The notes beneath the pieces are model-generated. The model saw only the letters and a program-made list of their open reading frames with translations. It was not told the DNA's origin and searched no databases. Shown here one piece after another: positions 49,195-60,404 of a stretch of 64,000 nucleotides of DNA. The position numbers and the translations under genes are program-made. The DNA is from Dirofilaria immitis (lineage: Eukaryota > Nematoda > Chromadorea > Rhabditida > Onchocercidae), in NCBI GenBank assembly GCA_024305405.1, contig JAKNDB010000092.1:2139501-2203500 (forward strand). The letters run 5' to 3'. Every line of letters begins with the position of its first letter. The stretch's first letter is position 1.

Positions 49195-52100
49195 CTATGG
49201 CTAATTATTCACCACAACATAAATCCAATCCTGTCACTTTTTGCCTTCGCTTCTCTTAACAAAAACTAAGACCAAGACTGCTATATATTAAGAAAAAACG
49301 TGAAAAATACATTTAAATTATCACAAAGTATGACAATAGTAACGAAATGATAACAAAATTATCATTACCTATAGATCTAAATTATGATTATCATTAATTT
49401 TCCTTATGATAGCAGTTACTATTGATTTCCCACCATTATCACAAATATTCAAAGTCGGAATGATTCGGCAATATTTACTCAGCAAAGAGCAAACAAAAAG
49501 AGAATTTAGAATTTAAAAGAATCATCTCCAAAACAAATACTTTCTGCTGAATTTAACAACTAACTATGATGATTATGACTTATATTTCTATCGACGAAGG
49601 ATGCGGACAGAAATTCATCTGGACATTATAGCGAATCCCTATAGTGAGGTCAGGATATACTGACAAAAATCGAAAAACGAGATTCCATCGTCGCTCATCA
49701 ATTGATACGATCAGTTAAGAGGACGAGCGTGTTGGTATGGTCGAAAGAACCAGCCTGAGCGTATGATGTAGCGTTTTATTGTTGTTGATGCTGATGTTTG
49801 CCGATAATAATCGCTTCTGCCATTGACGTCGTCATTGTCATCATCATCAGCATCTTTACCATTACCAACTCCTTGTTCAATACGTCCTCGACCTGTTTTC
49901 TCTCCTCTTCAATGCAATTTACATCCGTAAAAAGCAAAAAGCTTATTCCTCCTGGATTATTTATATTTTACAAATTCATCCACAATGGCAAGGCAATCTA
50001 CATAATCAACTTGATAATGGGATCGCAGTCACAAAGGACGAATTAAATTTTGACAATTTTACGAAGGCCAAAGAGCATTCATGACCCAAACAAGTCGTCC
50101 TACCAAGCAAATCGAGAGATTTTTCCGAATGAGACATTATGCCATAAGTCCCAAGAGAAGTCCTTAAACTTATCAATTATCTTAACAATTTGCTAAATAA
50201 CTCCATTCAAAACTAACCTTTAAGATCGTCTTTTCTGACTCTGTTGAAATCAAAGTTTGTTGCTGATGATGTCGCAAAGTCACTTCTTGCAGTTGTAATG
50301 TCACTATTTTGTTCGCCGCTGGTCAAATCTTCAAGACTAGCAATGGGTGGTGCGTTAAATAAAAGAGGTGGAAGAGAAGCTGTGATAAAAGAGGATGCGG
50401 ATGGTGACACCGGTTGACAATTGCTGCCGGTTGTCGAGGCAACTGCAGTAGCAGTAGTAAATATTGTTCGGTTTGTTAACGAATGTCCAGTGTCCTTGGG
50501 TGTATATGACGACAGTGTAGTAGCGGTTGAGCGGGCCATCACCGGAATGTCATCGCTCAGTTCTCTGCAATTTTCCGCTCTAGCATGAAGCGCGTAGCAA
50601 AATAAATTGAATGCGTGATCGTAGTACTATGAGTGATGAAGTTTCAAACAAAAAATCGATAACCATTGAAATTAAATTAACATATATCCTTACTGTTTCT
50701 GTAAGCATCACACATGGATGAATAAAATGAAGTAAAATGATACTGGCTTGCAATGGCCGATCTTAACCTTTACATGGCGTTGTTGATAATTTAATACAAG
50801 GTACATGCATGATCAGAATTACACATAAAAGACAACCCACTATATGTAAGAATTAAATTTAGTATAAATAAGTGTAAGAAGCATGCATAGTAAATCAAAT
50901 TAAAATTTATCACTTACCCACTTGCAGCGAGTTGCTCTTCCATGATTGCAGCTTCATCGATCGGGTTAGAACAGATCGAGAAGTCGAGTATTGAATCACG
51001 TGAATGATCGATGGATATAGATGTTGAATTCAATGAGCAGGTTTCTTCGCTATAAAATTTGAAATTCAGATGTTAAAAGAGATTTTGGAAACTTATCAAT
51101 TCTTTATCACTGAAGTTTTATGAGCACTTCAGATAACTCATTTATATCTCAAAACAATTAGACAATGAAGGTGTTGCATATACTTGTTATACTTTGTTAG
51201 TATCGTCAAGTTCCTATGGAATTTACAAAATAAATAAGCATAATCCTAAAAAAATTTAAAGTCAATTAAAACTAATTACTTATATTCAAACTAATCATCG
51301 CAATGATAACAGACTAAATATTTATAAAATAGAAGTAATGCCGAGTTCTAACCGAGAAAGAATATTCATATGAATTAGTGAGTTTTTTAGGTAATAAAGA
51401 TCAAAGAGGCTAAAAATGAAAGACCATTTGGATATCTTCATCTTGCTCATGATTTAATGTGAATGGAAATTCCGTTCATTTTTTTATTCATTAAATGATT
51501 TCTGTTCAATTTTCAAGGAAATAAAACATAATTAGAAAGGAAAATATTAAAGATCTTTTCTCAGCACTGACAAAACTTGTCTTTCCCGAAGTTTTGACTT
51601 TCGATTAAATCTCACTAATGCATAGTTTAAAAATTTCTTGAATTTAATTTAACCAATAAAGTGCTGAATAAACAAAAAAATAAAGAATTAATGATTTTTT
51701 TATGAAGTTCCATTAACATTGTTAACAAATGAATTTTTATCCACCTCATAAATTCAAACAAGAATGGAATAAAATCTATATTCAATATTTAGCTCTTGTA
51801 CATTTATAATAAAAATTTCACTATCATGATGGCAAAAATAATAGCAATTAAAAGGATTATTATTGTTTAAAAACTGATATAATTTTAATTCGCTGTCTTT
51901 TAAAAGAATCATAGTGATCTTTTAGTTCAGAAACTATACTTTTTATCTAAAATCTTATAAATAAGTATTAAAAAGAATAAATTAAGCTAGTACTGCTTGC
52001 AATATCATTATCAAACTGAACTCTGTTAATTATCTATCAAATTAATACTGATGGTAGATCTCCTCAATCACCAACATCAGAAAATGAAAATTTGGAAAAT

Positions 52101-55100
52101 TTTCCATATAAAGATGATGAGCATTTAAACAGATTCTCACTGGAAAACTATTATTTTATTCATATTATCTAGAAAGAGAGGAATTTGAAACTGGAAAACT
52201 CATACAAATACATCGATAGATTTCTTTATAAAATGGATCAAATTCGTCTGAGTACCGCAAAAATTTTTCCAAATGTGATGTTATTTTCGTAATAAATTTT
52301 CAAAAATAATATCAAACGAAATAAATCCTGATTTTAAACAAAAAGATAGAAAAGTGAATATTTTCGAAAACGAAAAATTTAAAGCGTTCTACGAATTCAG
52401 TCCAAACCCTTCTGCTTTCAAATTTAACCGGAAAAAATGACCGATTGTTGAAAAGAATATTAGAATGACATTCAGACACTATAATTATAATTCGAAAAAT
52501 ATGTAAAATTAATAGGGATGCTGGAGTTTTTGAATTAAGAGGACAAAAAAAAATTATAGTTTGTTCTTCGTCTCACTTTAGAAGAGTAGGAGAACATGCT
52601 TATATTTTTGGATAAAGGAAAGCAGTATAAGCAGGAAATTTAAATAATTGAAATATTTACAGCCGCTCAAATTTTATGATTATTTTTAGAAAAAAGATAA
52701 ATGGGAATGAATGGTAAAATATTTCTTGACCATATGTTCTATTCGGTTTGAAATTCCGAACAAATGATGAAAGATTGAAATTAAAAACCGTGAACAAAAA
52801 AAAGAAATTCCCATTGCAAATCATTCACGAGAATTTAATTTGTTGTAATGACAGAGAAGATGAATCAGAAGCATTAAATTCTCATTTACATAGAAGGTGG
52901 AAAGTTTGAATCCAATACTCTGACTTCAAATATCTGACAGTAAGTGAAAATGATGCAAATTAATTCATTACCATCATTTTAACGTATCGTTTAAAACGAG
53001 ATTCTAAATGCTTGATCCATCCATGAAGTCTCTAGAAGCTAAAATCCAAGCAAAAATAGTAGGATGCCTCGGCTCACACTGTCTTGGGAATGAAAAATAT
53101 GTATTTGAAATGATAGATATCAAAAAAATGGACACGAAAAGAAGATTAGGGCAAGCGATGGTCACAAGTTATTATAACAAAGATCTATTATTCACCAATA
53201 TCATCGTTTCGGGATTATTCGGATGAATGAGAATTATTTTACCAATGAGAAAGAAATATTTAGCTTAGTTCAACGAAAATTGGGCGAATCCAAAAATTTT
53301 ATACAACGAAAAAAAATTTTTTTTTGCTCAATAACCGCATATTTCAGTTCGTCAATTGTCAAAGCAATTTTCTTTTTACCTTGAAAAACTCAGATAAGAT
53401 TGAGATTTACTTTTGTAAAATGAATCATAGCTGAATTCTCCTCAAAATGAAGCGATTATTTCAATCTCTAGTTGGTTATAAAATTTCAGTTTAAAGCTGA
53501 ATGCAATTCCTTCCATTTCAAATACTGTTTACGATTTGCTCTCTAATGACATTCAAAATCTAACATTTTCAATTTTGAAGGTTTGCATGAATTAATTTCT
53601 AATTTATTTCATGCAGTCTATAGTATAGACAATTTTAATTCACCAAAAAAAAAAATAACCAAATAAAGGAAACCTTATATTGTGCAATTTCACATTATTA
53701 TCATTTAATATTCTTAGATAAGTATTAAACAATGTATCTTATTTTGTTAAAGTGAAAAAAGAAATAAAATTAAGTTATATAAAAAGAATTTTGATGTTAA
53801 AGTGAAAAGAAAAAATGATAATCATTTTTTAGAGGGATGTTAGCAAAATATCCTTTTTGGAATTTAATAGGAAGTAGTAAAAAGTATCAATGAATTGAAT
53901 TTATCAAATATAGCAATCTAATTGGCAACAATGCAAACAACATATGTATAAAAAAATGAGATAAAATTTTCAAAAAATTATACCAGAGATTTATGATACC
54001 GCGATACAGTCATTGCATATTCTGTATCCAGTAGCTGCACATAGTGGATTGCAAGATCAGCTATACTGTACCCTCTTCTTTTACCAGATTCATCTCCGAT
54101 ATTTTCTGCTCTAGTGGATAACCGTCCAACTTTAAGTGGAGAAATTTTGAAAGTCATATCATCATTCATTAAGCCCTTCGAGCAGCTATCCTTATCCTGT
54201 TTATGACAAAGTATGCAATAGTGAGCATTATTTAATCCTTCGTCCAAACTTACTTTTTCACTTGTTAAATTAAAACCATATCGTCTTTTTATTTCGTTTG
54301 AATATAGCACCTCAACTTCTTCTACTTTTTTCGTAGAGAAAATGACACGAGATTTCTGTAGTCAACTTTTCTATGAACACTAAAGAGTATACTCTGTTTA
54401 CTCTTTACTCTCCATGCTGCATACTGCGCTGCAAGCTCTATTTCTTCTTCATGACTTCCTCTATCCTCTAACCAGTGCATCACCTGCTCAGCAAAGTTTT
54501 TCTCTGTTACTTTCTCGGTAAAATGAAAAAATGATTTAGTCTACTAGTAATAACACAATCGATGTCGATATTTGCTATATCAGCATACTTCTTCAACGCA
54601 TAACGCTGAACAAATAATCTTTCACATTAAAGTGAAATAAATTTGCTTTTAATAGTAAACTAATGTGAGTGGGGTTTACTTAAAAACTTCCATCGGTTTC
54701 CTATAGGTAAGAAGAACAAGTTTGCTTTGATAATAATTTGCATCATGATTCAATAACAATTTAGACAAAGTTAATTATAATCCATATTTAAATATAGCAA
54801 TATTGTACTATTTGTTATCTTTTCACATTTTCGTTGTTGATTTTGAGACTAGCTTCAAAAACTTTGTTTTGACTTGATAGCTTACATTCTACAAATCAAA
54901 ATAGATAAAAATTTTAAGGTAAATAATCGGCAAACTTACTTCGTGATGGTGTCCAATAATCCATTGACAATTATTTCATTTTGGTCACGATCCCAACAAT
55001 CTGAATAATCTATCACCGAAGAGGCTTGGGCATTATTGATTGGGAGACAATACTAGTAACCTGTTTCATTTTATTTTCTTGTATGAAATTCGTTAAATGA

Positions 55101-58100
55101 TTCTGAAAAAGAACAAAAAAAAACAGAAGTAGAAATTTTAAAATGAAATGCTAATTTCCGAAATGACAGAATTACTACACATCGCAATTGCATCTTCTTC
55201 AGATAGAAGAAAACAAATTTGCGAAATCATTATTAAAATATACTTTGATGTTAATAATAATATTAATAATAATAATAATAATAATAATAAGAATAAAAAG
55301 AAAGTCATTTTAAAATTAGGATTGAATGCAAGAAGATTTTATGATCCTGAGATATAACTGATATGAATTTTGAACTTTATATCTATCATCATTATTGAAG
55401 ATCTTCAATTGTTTTTTAAATTTACTCTATTTCGCTTCCTTCCGAGCAAAAATAATTTTGATGAAATTTCCTTCAATTTAATTAGATGACAGCTAAAATC
55501 TCAGCTAGCTTTTTTATTAGAAGAATATTAGAGAGAGTTACTGCACTTCCTTTATGATATTCAGATAGTATCAATAGGTGATACTCATATCTCAGTTAGA
55601 AATATTTATATATTAATTTTAACCTAACTTATTTCATAAATCGTGTATATCTATATTGAAAGGAAATGTCATGTTATTCTACGGGCAATCATCCGATATT
55701 CCAAACTTTGAAATTGATGATTAATGCATGAATATATTATGTATCATCGTGCCAACATTGCCATGCAATTGCCATCTCATTTCTCCTCTGGAGAGGAGGC
55801 ACTCTGTATTATATTTGTAAAAAATGCTACGATGCTATAACACTTCATACTTATTTCAGTATTGTCTTATAACGTCTATTGAAACTATGCTCATTAAACT
55901 GATCTTATTCTTATATAGTAAAAAGACTATAGATACAAATTTCGCTTGATCAACAAGAGAAAGTTATTGGTAACTCTGAGCATTATGATATCGTTCAGTG
56001 AAGTGTTCAATGAATTTCAACCAACTGTAAACAGAAATTGGCAAATCGCCATATAAATGAAATAAATTAGCTTACCAACGCGGAACAATTTCGATCACTG
56101 TGGTTGAGATAATAGGCAATAATTGCAGTATTTGTTGATGTGTTATGTAAAATTTCGGAATTTATGTGACTGTTATTGTCGGTATCTTCAGCATCGATTG
56201 CCGGTAAATCTAAAGAGAGATGATCAGATAAAACTTAATGAGTAATTCATACCAATAAAACTGTCAACTTCTACGCCAATTCCAGTTATTGATTGTTGTC
56301 ATTCGAAAATATAGAAATTTGTTGCTTATTTTGTTTTCATTTATTAGTTTGACAAGTTTCATTTAAAGTCCGAACAATTGGACAACTACATGAATTGCAA
56401 AGCTCTGTATAATTTATAAGGAAGTGCTTTTGCTCAGCTCCTATAAAATGTATGGTAAGTAGAATGAAAATCATGTTAGATTCAATTTCACAAGAAAACG
56501 GTACCTGGAATATCAAATGTCAGATTTCCAGCTGTAATTTTGCTGCCAATTCTGTTTCTGCTAATGGCAATGGTGACGGAGGTAAAGAATTATCGTTCCT
56601 AATTTCTCCTAACTGCAGGGGAATTGATGGTGGCACGGATGACAATGGTTTTAACAATGGTGGAGATGGCAGTAGTACTGAAGGATGTGATATCGTTAAT
56701 AGAGACTCAGATGCACATCGATTTAAAATTGTTGCATCTGATGACGATTTAGAATAGATAGCCCAGTTTGAAGAAAATAATTTAGGGTCGAAATTTTGAT
56801 TGACCAAAGATGAATTCGAAGGCTTGTAATCAGTAGCATGATCAGTAGCAGTACGGGATGAAATAGATCGATCGTAATTTGATGATACTGGTCGGACACT
56901 GGTTCCAGAATCAAACCAAATATTAGGTATAGTAGTTGTAGTAGGAGCACGCAAGGATGATGAACTACTCCACTGACTGCTGCACAATTCGTCGCTCTCC
57001 TCCTATAAATATCAAATTATACATAATAAAGAAAAAAAGGTCACAGGTCACCAAGGTTATGCTGAGGTGATCAGTCGAGCGATTCCTTTCTTCTCTCACC
57101 ATTTCCTTTCTCCTGAAAATGCCTGACCTTCACAGAACCATCGTCCCAGTATATCTTTTTACAGCATACACATGATTACTATCATTGAAAAATTATTGTT
57201 ATGGGAACCAAAAGAAAGATAAACAACAGTTAATAGCTAAATTCTTTCTTTGTTTGCTATTTAGCCTGAATTTAGTATAAGATTAAGTACTGAAGCTTCA
57301 GATGGGGCACGCGTGGAATTTGTTGTCCACATCGAGATGGCCATATAAGTTTATAGAAAGAATTAAGAAAAACTGACACACTTCAAATTGAAAAAAAATT
57401 CAAAAATTATTTGAAGACTTCTATAAACTTAATTACATAAGAATCAGCCGTAAATAAATTATGGCCTAACAAATGGAAACAAAGCTACGCATTTTTTAAT
57501 TTTTATTACTAGAATTCCAGAAATAGAAATTTTATTAAAAAATTTGAAGGAAACAAAATTCCGCATAACAACTTTCAACAACTTTTGCTTTTATCTGACT
57601 ATCTTCTTAATTGTAATCAAAGTCAGTATCATCACTAATGAGTCATCCGTGCAAATATTCTGCCAATTTGCTTGGGTTAAAAAAATGAGAAAAAGATTAG
57701 CGAAGCGAACTATTGATATTCAAGGTCATTACTGGTCAGCGTTATGTCGTTTCCGAATTAGGAATGAAAAGATTTTTGCGGACAGTTTAATTTTCACTTT
57801 ACAAAAAGTTGTTCATTCTATCATTTTTTTAATCAATAATTTTTGCGATTCAGGAAAATATGAATGTTTTACTACATTTTCAAGAAATCTAAATATATCT
57901 TATTATTTTATGAGAATTTCACATCTGTCTTTTCAATCATTTTGAAGATTTCAATTCAAACATAAATCTCAAATAGAGCCATTTTCGGTCTTTTTTCGAA
58001 AAAAATGTTTTTGTCCATTAGATGTAATTTATGGTTTAAAAAACAAAAATCGATTCCGATTTTCTTAAAAATTGAAGTTCTTGTAAGTATAGAAAAGCAA

Positions 58101-60376
58101 TAGTAGCAAATGAAATCTTCAGTACTCCAAATGAATTAAGCATAAATGATTGACGCAGGTCGATGAAAAACTTTTATTTATATCATAAAATCTGATTTAT
58201 ACAGTTATCCAAAATCTTCTGCTGTTTGTCAATAAATGATTTAAGCTTATTATTAATTAGCTATTTTACAGTACAATTAACTTTGTCGCTGATATTCAGC
58301 AGCTACGAATGAGGATATTTTCTACCTTAACGTAAGAAATGGTTGTTTACGAAAGCACGGAATTTCATCCCAATTTTGTCCAATGTAAACAAATCAAGTC
58401 ATTCCTATCACATTGTAAACACAAACAACGACAATCGATGGATGGATACTACAAATTCGAGTTGTATGTATAAGACAGAAAAGAAGGAAAAGAGAGAACA
58501 CCTTTACTTTGCTTTAGTTAATTTGGAATAGCTTCTTTGTTTAATGGAATTTCGAAAATTTAGAAATTAAGTCTAAATTGACTACCATACTACACGGATA
58601 ATACTAGTAGCTGGTTTTCAATTATTTTGTTCAATCAAGTTTTCGGTTATTTCAATGAGAAACAAGAGAAAAGCATTTGAGAAATTCAGCTACAAGTAGA
58701 TTCAAATAATCTTGAAAACAAATAAAGAGTAGTATTATCTTTGAACTCTAAATATTGCTATTCTTCATTGCTTTTAAATAATTTTAATCATTGGATTTTG
58801 ATCTTTGTAAATAAGAGAAATAATGAGGCGATAACAAATGTTTGATGTATGTTTCATTTATCAAGTGTATTAGATAAAGTGGTTGTAATAGAATACTTGA
58901 ACTTACAGTGAAAAACCTAAGTAGAACTAAGCATCGAAGGGGCTATATGGCATTTTAAGCATTATTTGAGTTATCTGGGATAAAACAAAAAAAAGACCAA
59001 AAACTTTTATATATATATTTTAGTAAAAACATATTCAATTACTTCAAGCACGAAATAAGCAATTAAGTAATAACGAAAATGAAATCTTCGAAAGAAAGTA
59101 ATAGTTCAGTAGTTCATTTAACATAATATATAGTAATCAATTTATTGACAATTATACTGAATACATGACTTATTGATAAGGCCTCAGCAAAATAGAACAG
59201 ATACATCCGCAGGTTAATGTGGCCTGTATGGTACCGCAGTGACAACAATATGTCACATTCCTCCTTCCTCTTTTTAATTGCAGTTTAGATTATTTATGGC
59301 ACGATATTCTCCGACAAATTCTCCTATTACTGTTTCTTGTCGGCCAATTTATCCGACATAAGTTACCATTTTGATCACATTACAATGTCAAGATTTTACT
59401 TTTATGACATTATTGGGAAGATTGTACTGGACAACTTTTAATGTTCAAATGCTCCTTTATCGGAAAATTGGATTTAATTTCAAGGATATCACTCTCGAGT
59501 ATCCATATCTGACGGATTCAAAATTCGGCATTATATTAAATCACGCCCGGAATAAATAAATATATAGTAGTTATTAGAAAAATGACCTAAGGCAACTTTT
59601 TTAATAACTTATGTATGTTTAAACTAAAATAATTTTCTTAAAATGCTTCGCTTAATAGAAAAAGCAATTGGATGAAAAAGGTTGAAGATAGTATCATTTA
59701 ATTCGTGGTGATTCAAATAAAAATATGATTAAAAAACAACAACATCAACTAAAGAAATATTCTGGAAATGTGAGAGCGAGAATACAGGCTTCATTACTAA
59801 CATTGAATTATATTTCTCCTCCTGAAATGTATGCATTTTGATTGAAGTTCAAATTCGTCCGAGTGCAATATTTATTTGCAATCGAATACATTATTATTTT
59901 ATATGGTTTTACCGCTCATCACTTGCATTAGCACATACAATATTTCTAAAATCCAATTTCTTGAGAAACTGGAGTTTCATTGAGTCAGAAAAATAAAGTC
60001 TCAAAACTAAACTAACTTCGAGTTCCGGTATGGCGAGTAAGTAACGATCCGTGTTATAAGTGTTACTACCATAACGCAAGAAATATTTAATATCTTGCGG
60101 AATGGAGCATTGCGGAACGACCTGTGATTCCGTTAAGTGATATTGCTGATGCCCACTAGCAGTAACAGTAAGTCGCTCGTTCGAAATATTATCTGTTGAC
60201 AACAGTGTCTTTAGCGATTCAATCGACGATGAATCCATGGCAGTAATTGCAGCAGATGTGGTAGCAGAAGTTGCATCAGCGCTACTATCAATATCTTTTA
60301 TCAATGAACTGTTATCTTTGCAATTCAGGTCTATCGATATTTTATCCTTTGTTTTTTCTCCACTGGAAATAAGCAT
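27506..60376 (-). CDS. ajm-1: AJM-1-like apical junction coiled-coil protein with MYND finger
   Basis: Large scaffold-type protein, probably the nematode epithelial junction molecule AJM-1. Exons in transcript order: 60376-60017, 57002-56505, 56209-56076, 55052-54940, 51049-50918, 50579-50218, 48433-48330, 41722-41647, 41340-41037, 40847-40691, 39966-39768, 39602-39313, 39163-39056, 38912-38747, 38452-38208, 38117-38001, 37706-37288, 35317-35130, 34865-34703, 34218-34083, 33219-33197, 33108-32975, 32823-32368, 29954-29845, 29766-29699, 29503-29404, 29017-28897, 28587-28390, 28222-27939, 27689-27506; about 1,984 residues, all phases agreeing. Layout: serine/threonine-rich N-terminus with [18 protein letters not shown], a 17-proline run, an Arg/Glu coiled coil (about 695-1262), [20 protein letters not shown], and a MYND finger (about 1764-1829). 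Exon 18 may instead end at 35084, which breaks phase. One missing base each is needed at 56538, 39786, 39464, 37433, 34773 and 32781. The 5' end may extend further. Gene name rests on domain order and memory of the family. Confidence 0.78.
28390..28587 (-). other. MYND-type zinc finger exon of ajm-1
   Basis: This 66-codon exon carries a full set of zinc ligands: CARC, CKHC, CSRQC, then an H-x3-C pair in KHHEMC. The order matches the MYND family (two interleaved zinc sites). The exon ends with AAG before a perfect GTAAGT donor, so the downstream open frame to 28321 is intron. MYND fingers usually bind proline-rich peptides, so it is a likely protein-docking module near the C-terminus. Confidence 0.85.
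30062..32352. other. Intron of ajm-1, no gene seen inside
   Basis: Sequence between exons 32823-32368 and 29954-29845. It contains a short GATA microsatellite near 30072-30085 and A-rich runs. Open frames are short and AT-driven. Confidence 0.5.
37288..40847 (-). other. Arg/Glu-rich coiled-coil block of ajm-1 (eight exons)
   Basis: Eight consecutive exons encode about 565 residues dominated by R, E, Q, K and L, with repeats such as [10 protein letters not shown] and [15 protein letters not shown]. Six of the eight exons, including 39602-39313, 39163-39056, 38117-38001 and 37706-37288, end in phase 2, so introns split an arginine codon (AG or CG plus one base). This pattern suggests growth by exon duplication. 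The antisense strand of these exons gives arginine/serine-rich or phenylalanine-rich frames that are not genes. Confidence 0.85.
41723..48329. other. Longest ajm-1 intron (6.6 kb), no gene recognised
   Basis: AT-rich with no convincing exon on either strand. A 115-codon minus-strand frame at 47932-48279 is hydrophobic and phenylalanine-rich, as expected by chance in such DNA. The intron separates the proline-rich exon from the junction-protein core and could hold an alternative promoter. Confidence 0.45.
48361..48410 (-). repeat. CCA/CCG codon repeat encoding 17 consecutive prolines
   Basis: A near-pure (GGT)n tract on the plus strand reads as CCA/CCG proline codons in the ajm-1 exon 48433-48330, between PPSE and [10 protein letters not shown]. 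Two CCG interruptions are present. The tract is likely to vary in length and is also a plausible profilin, EVH1 or SH3 binding site. Confidence 0.85.
49161..49192. repeat. (AT)16 microsatellite
   Basis: Uninterrupted AT dinucleotide repeat within the ajm-1 intron between exons 50579-50218 and 48433-48330. Confidence 0.95.
53978..54635 (-). pseudogene. Bacterial (Wolbachia-type) oxidoreductase fragment in an ajm-1 intron
   Basis: On the minus strand the DNA reads [18 protein letters not shown], then [20 protein letters not shown] and [14 protein letters not shown], then [36 protein letters not shown] and [18 protein letters not shown]. No intron signals interrupt it. The cysteine pattern and flanking residues resemble a large FAD-linked, iron-sulfur oxidoreductase family of alphaproteobacteria, including Rickettsiales. 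Only two single-base shifts (near 54540 and 54325, both at A/T runs) break about 520 bases of frame. After ISPLK near 54145 the homology seems to stop and an unrelated open stretch runs to a stop at 53978. It lacks both ends of the bacterial gene and sits between ajm-1 exons 55052-54940 and 51049-50918, so it is interpreted as a nuclear Wolbachia insertion. The family assignment is from memory. Confidence 0.65.
55252..55290. repeat. (TAA)n microsatellite
   Basis: Imperfect AAT/TAA trinucleotide repeat in the ajm-1 intron between exons 56209-56076 and 55052-54940. It produces an asparagine run in a meaningless plus-strand frame. Confidence 0.9.
57003..60016. other. Intron of ajm-1, no gene recognised
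   Basis: AT-rich sequence between the first two coding exons of ajm-1. A 133-codon plus-strand frame at 57544-57945 lacks splice signals and recognisable motifs. Confidence 0.45.
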
Positions 60377-60404
60377 TCGCCACGTTAGTAGGAACGCCTG
60401 AAAT
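60377..60404 (-). promoter_or_regulatory. Splice acceptor before the ajm-1 start, possibly trans-spliced
   Basis: The minus strand reads AAATTTCAG ending at 60398, 21 bases before the ATG at 60376-60374. The intervening bases are open in frame with the ATG. It is therefore either a spliced-leader acceptor or the boundary of an internal exon with more coding sequence upstream. Confidence 0.4.

Noticed and set aside
56452..56757. Plus-strand 101-codon frame with glycine/asparagine-rich end
   Set aside because: Antisense shadow of the serine/proline-rich ajm-1 exon 57002-56505, which has consistent splice phases.
57544..57945. Plus-strand 133-codon frame inside the ajm-1 5' intron
   Set aside because: No recognisable domain or splice signals, and biased residues typical of AT-rich sequence.
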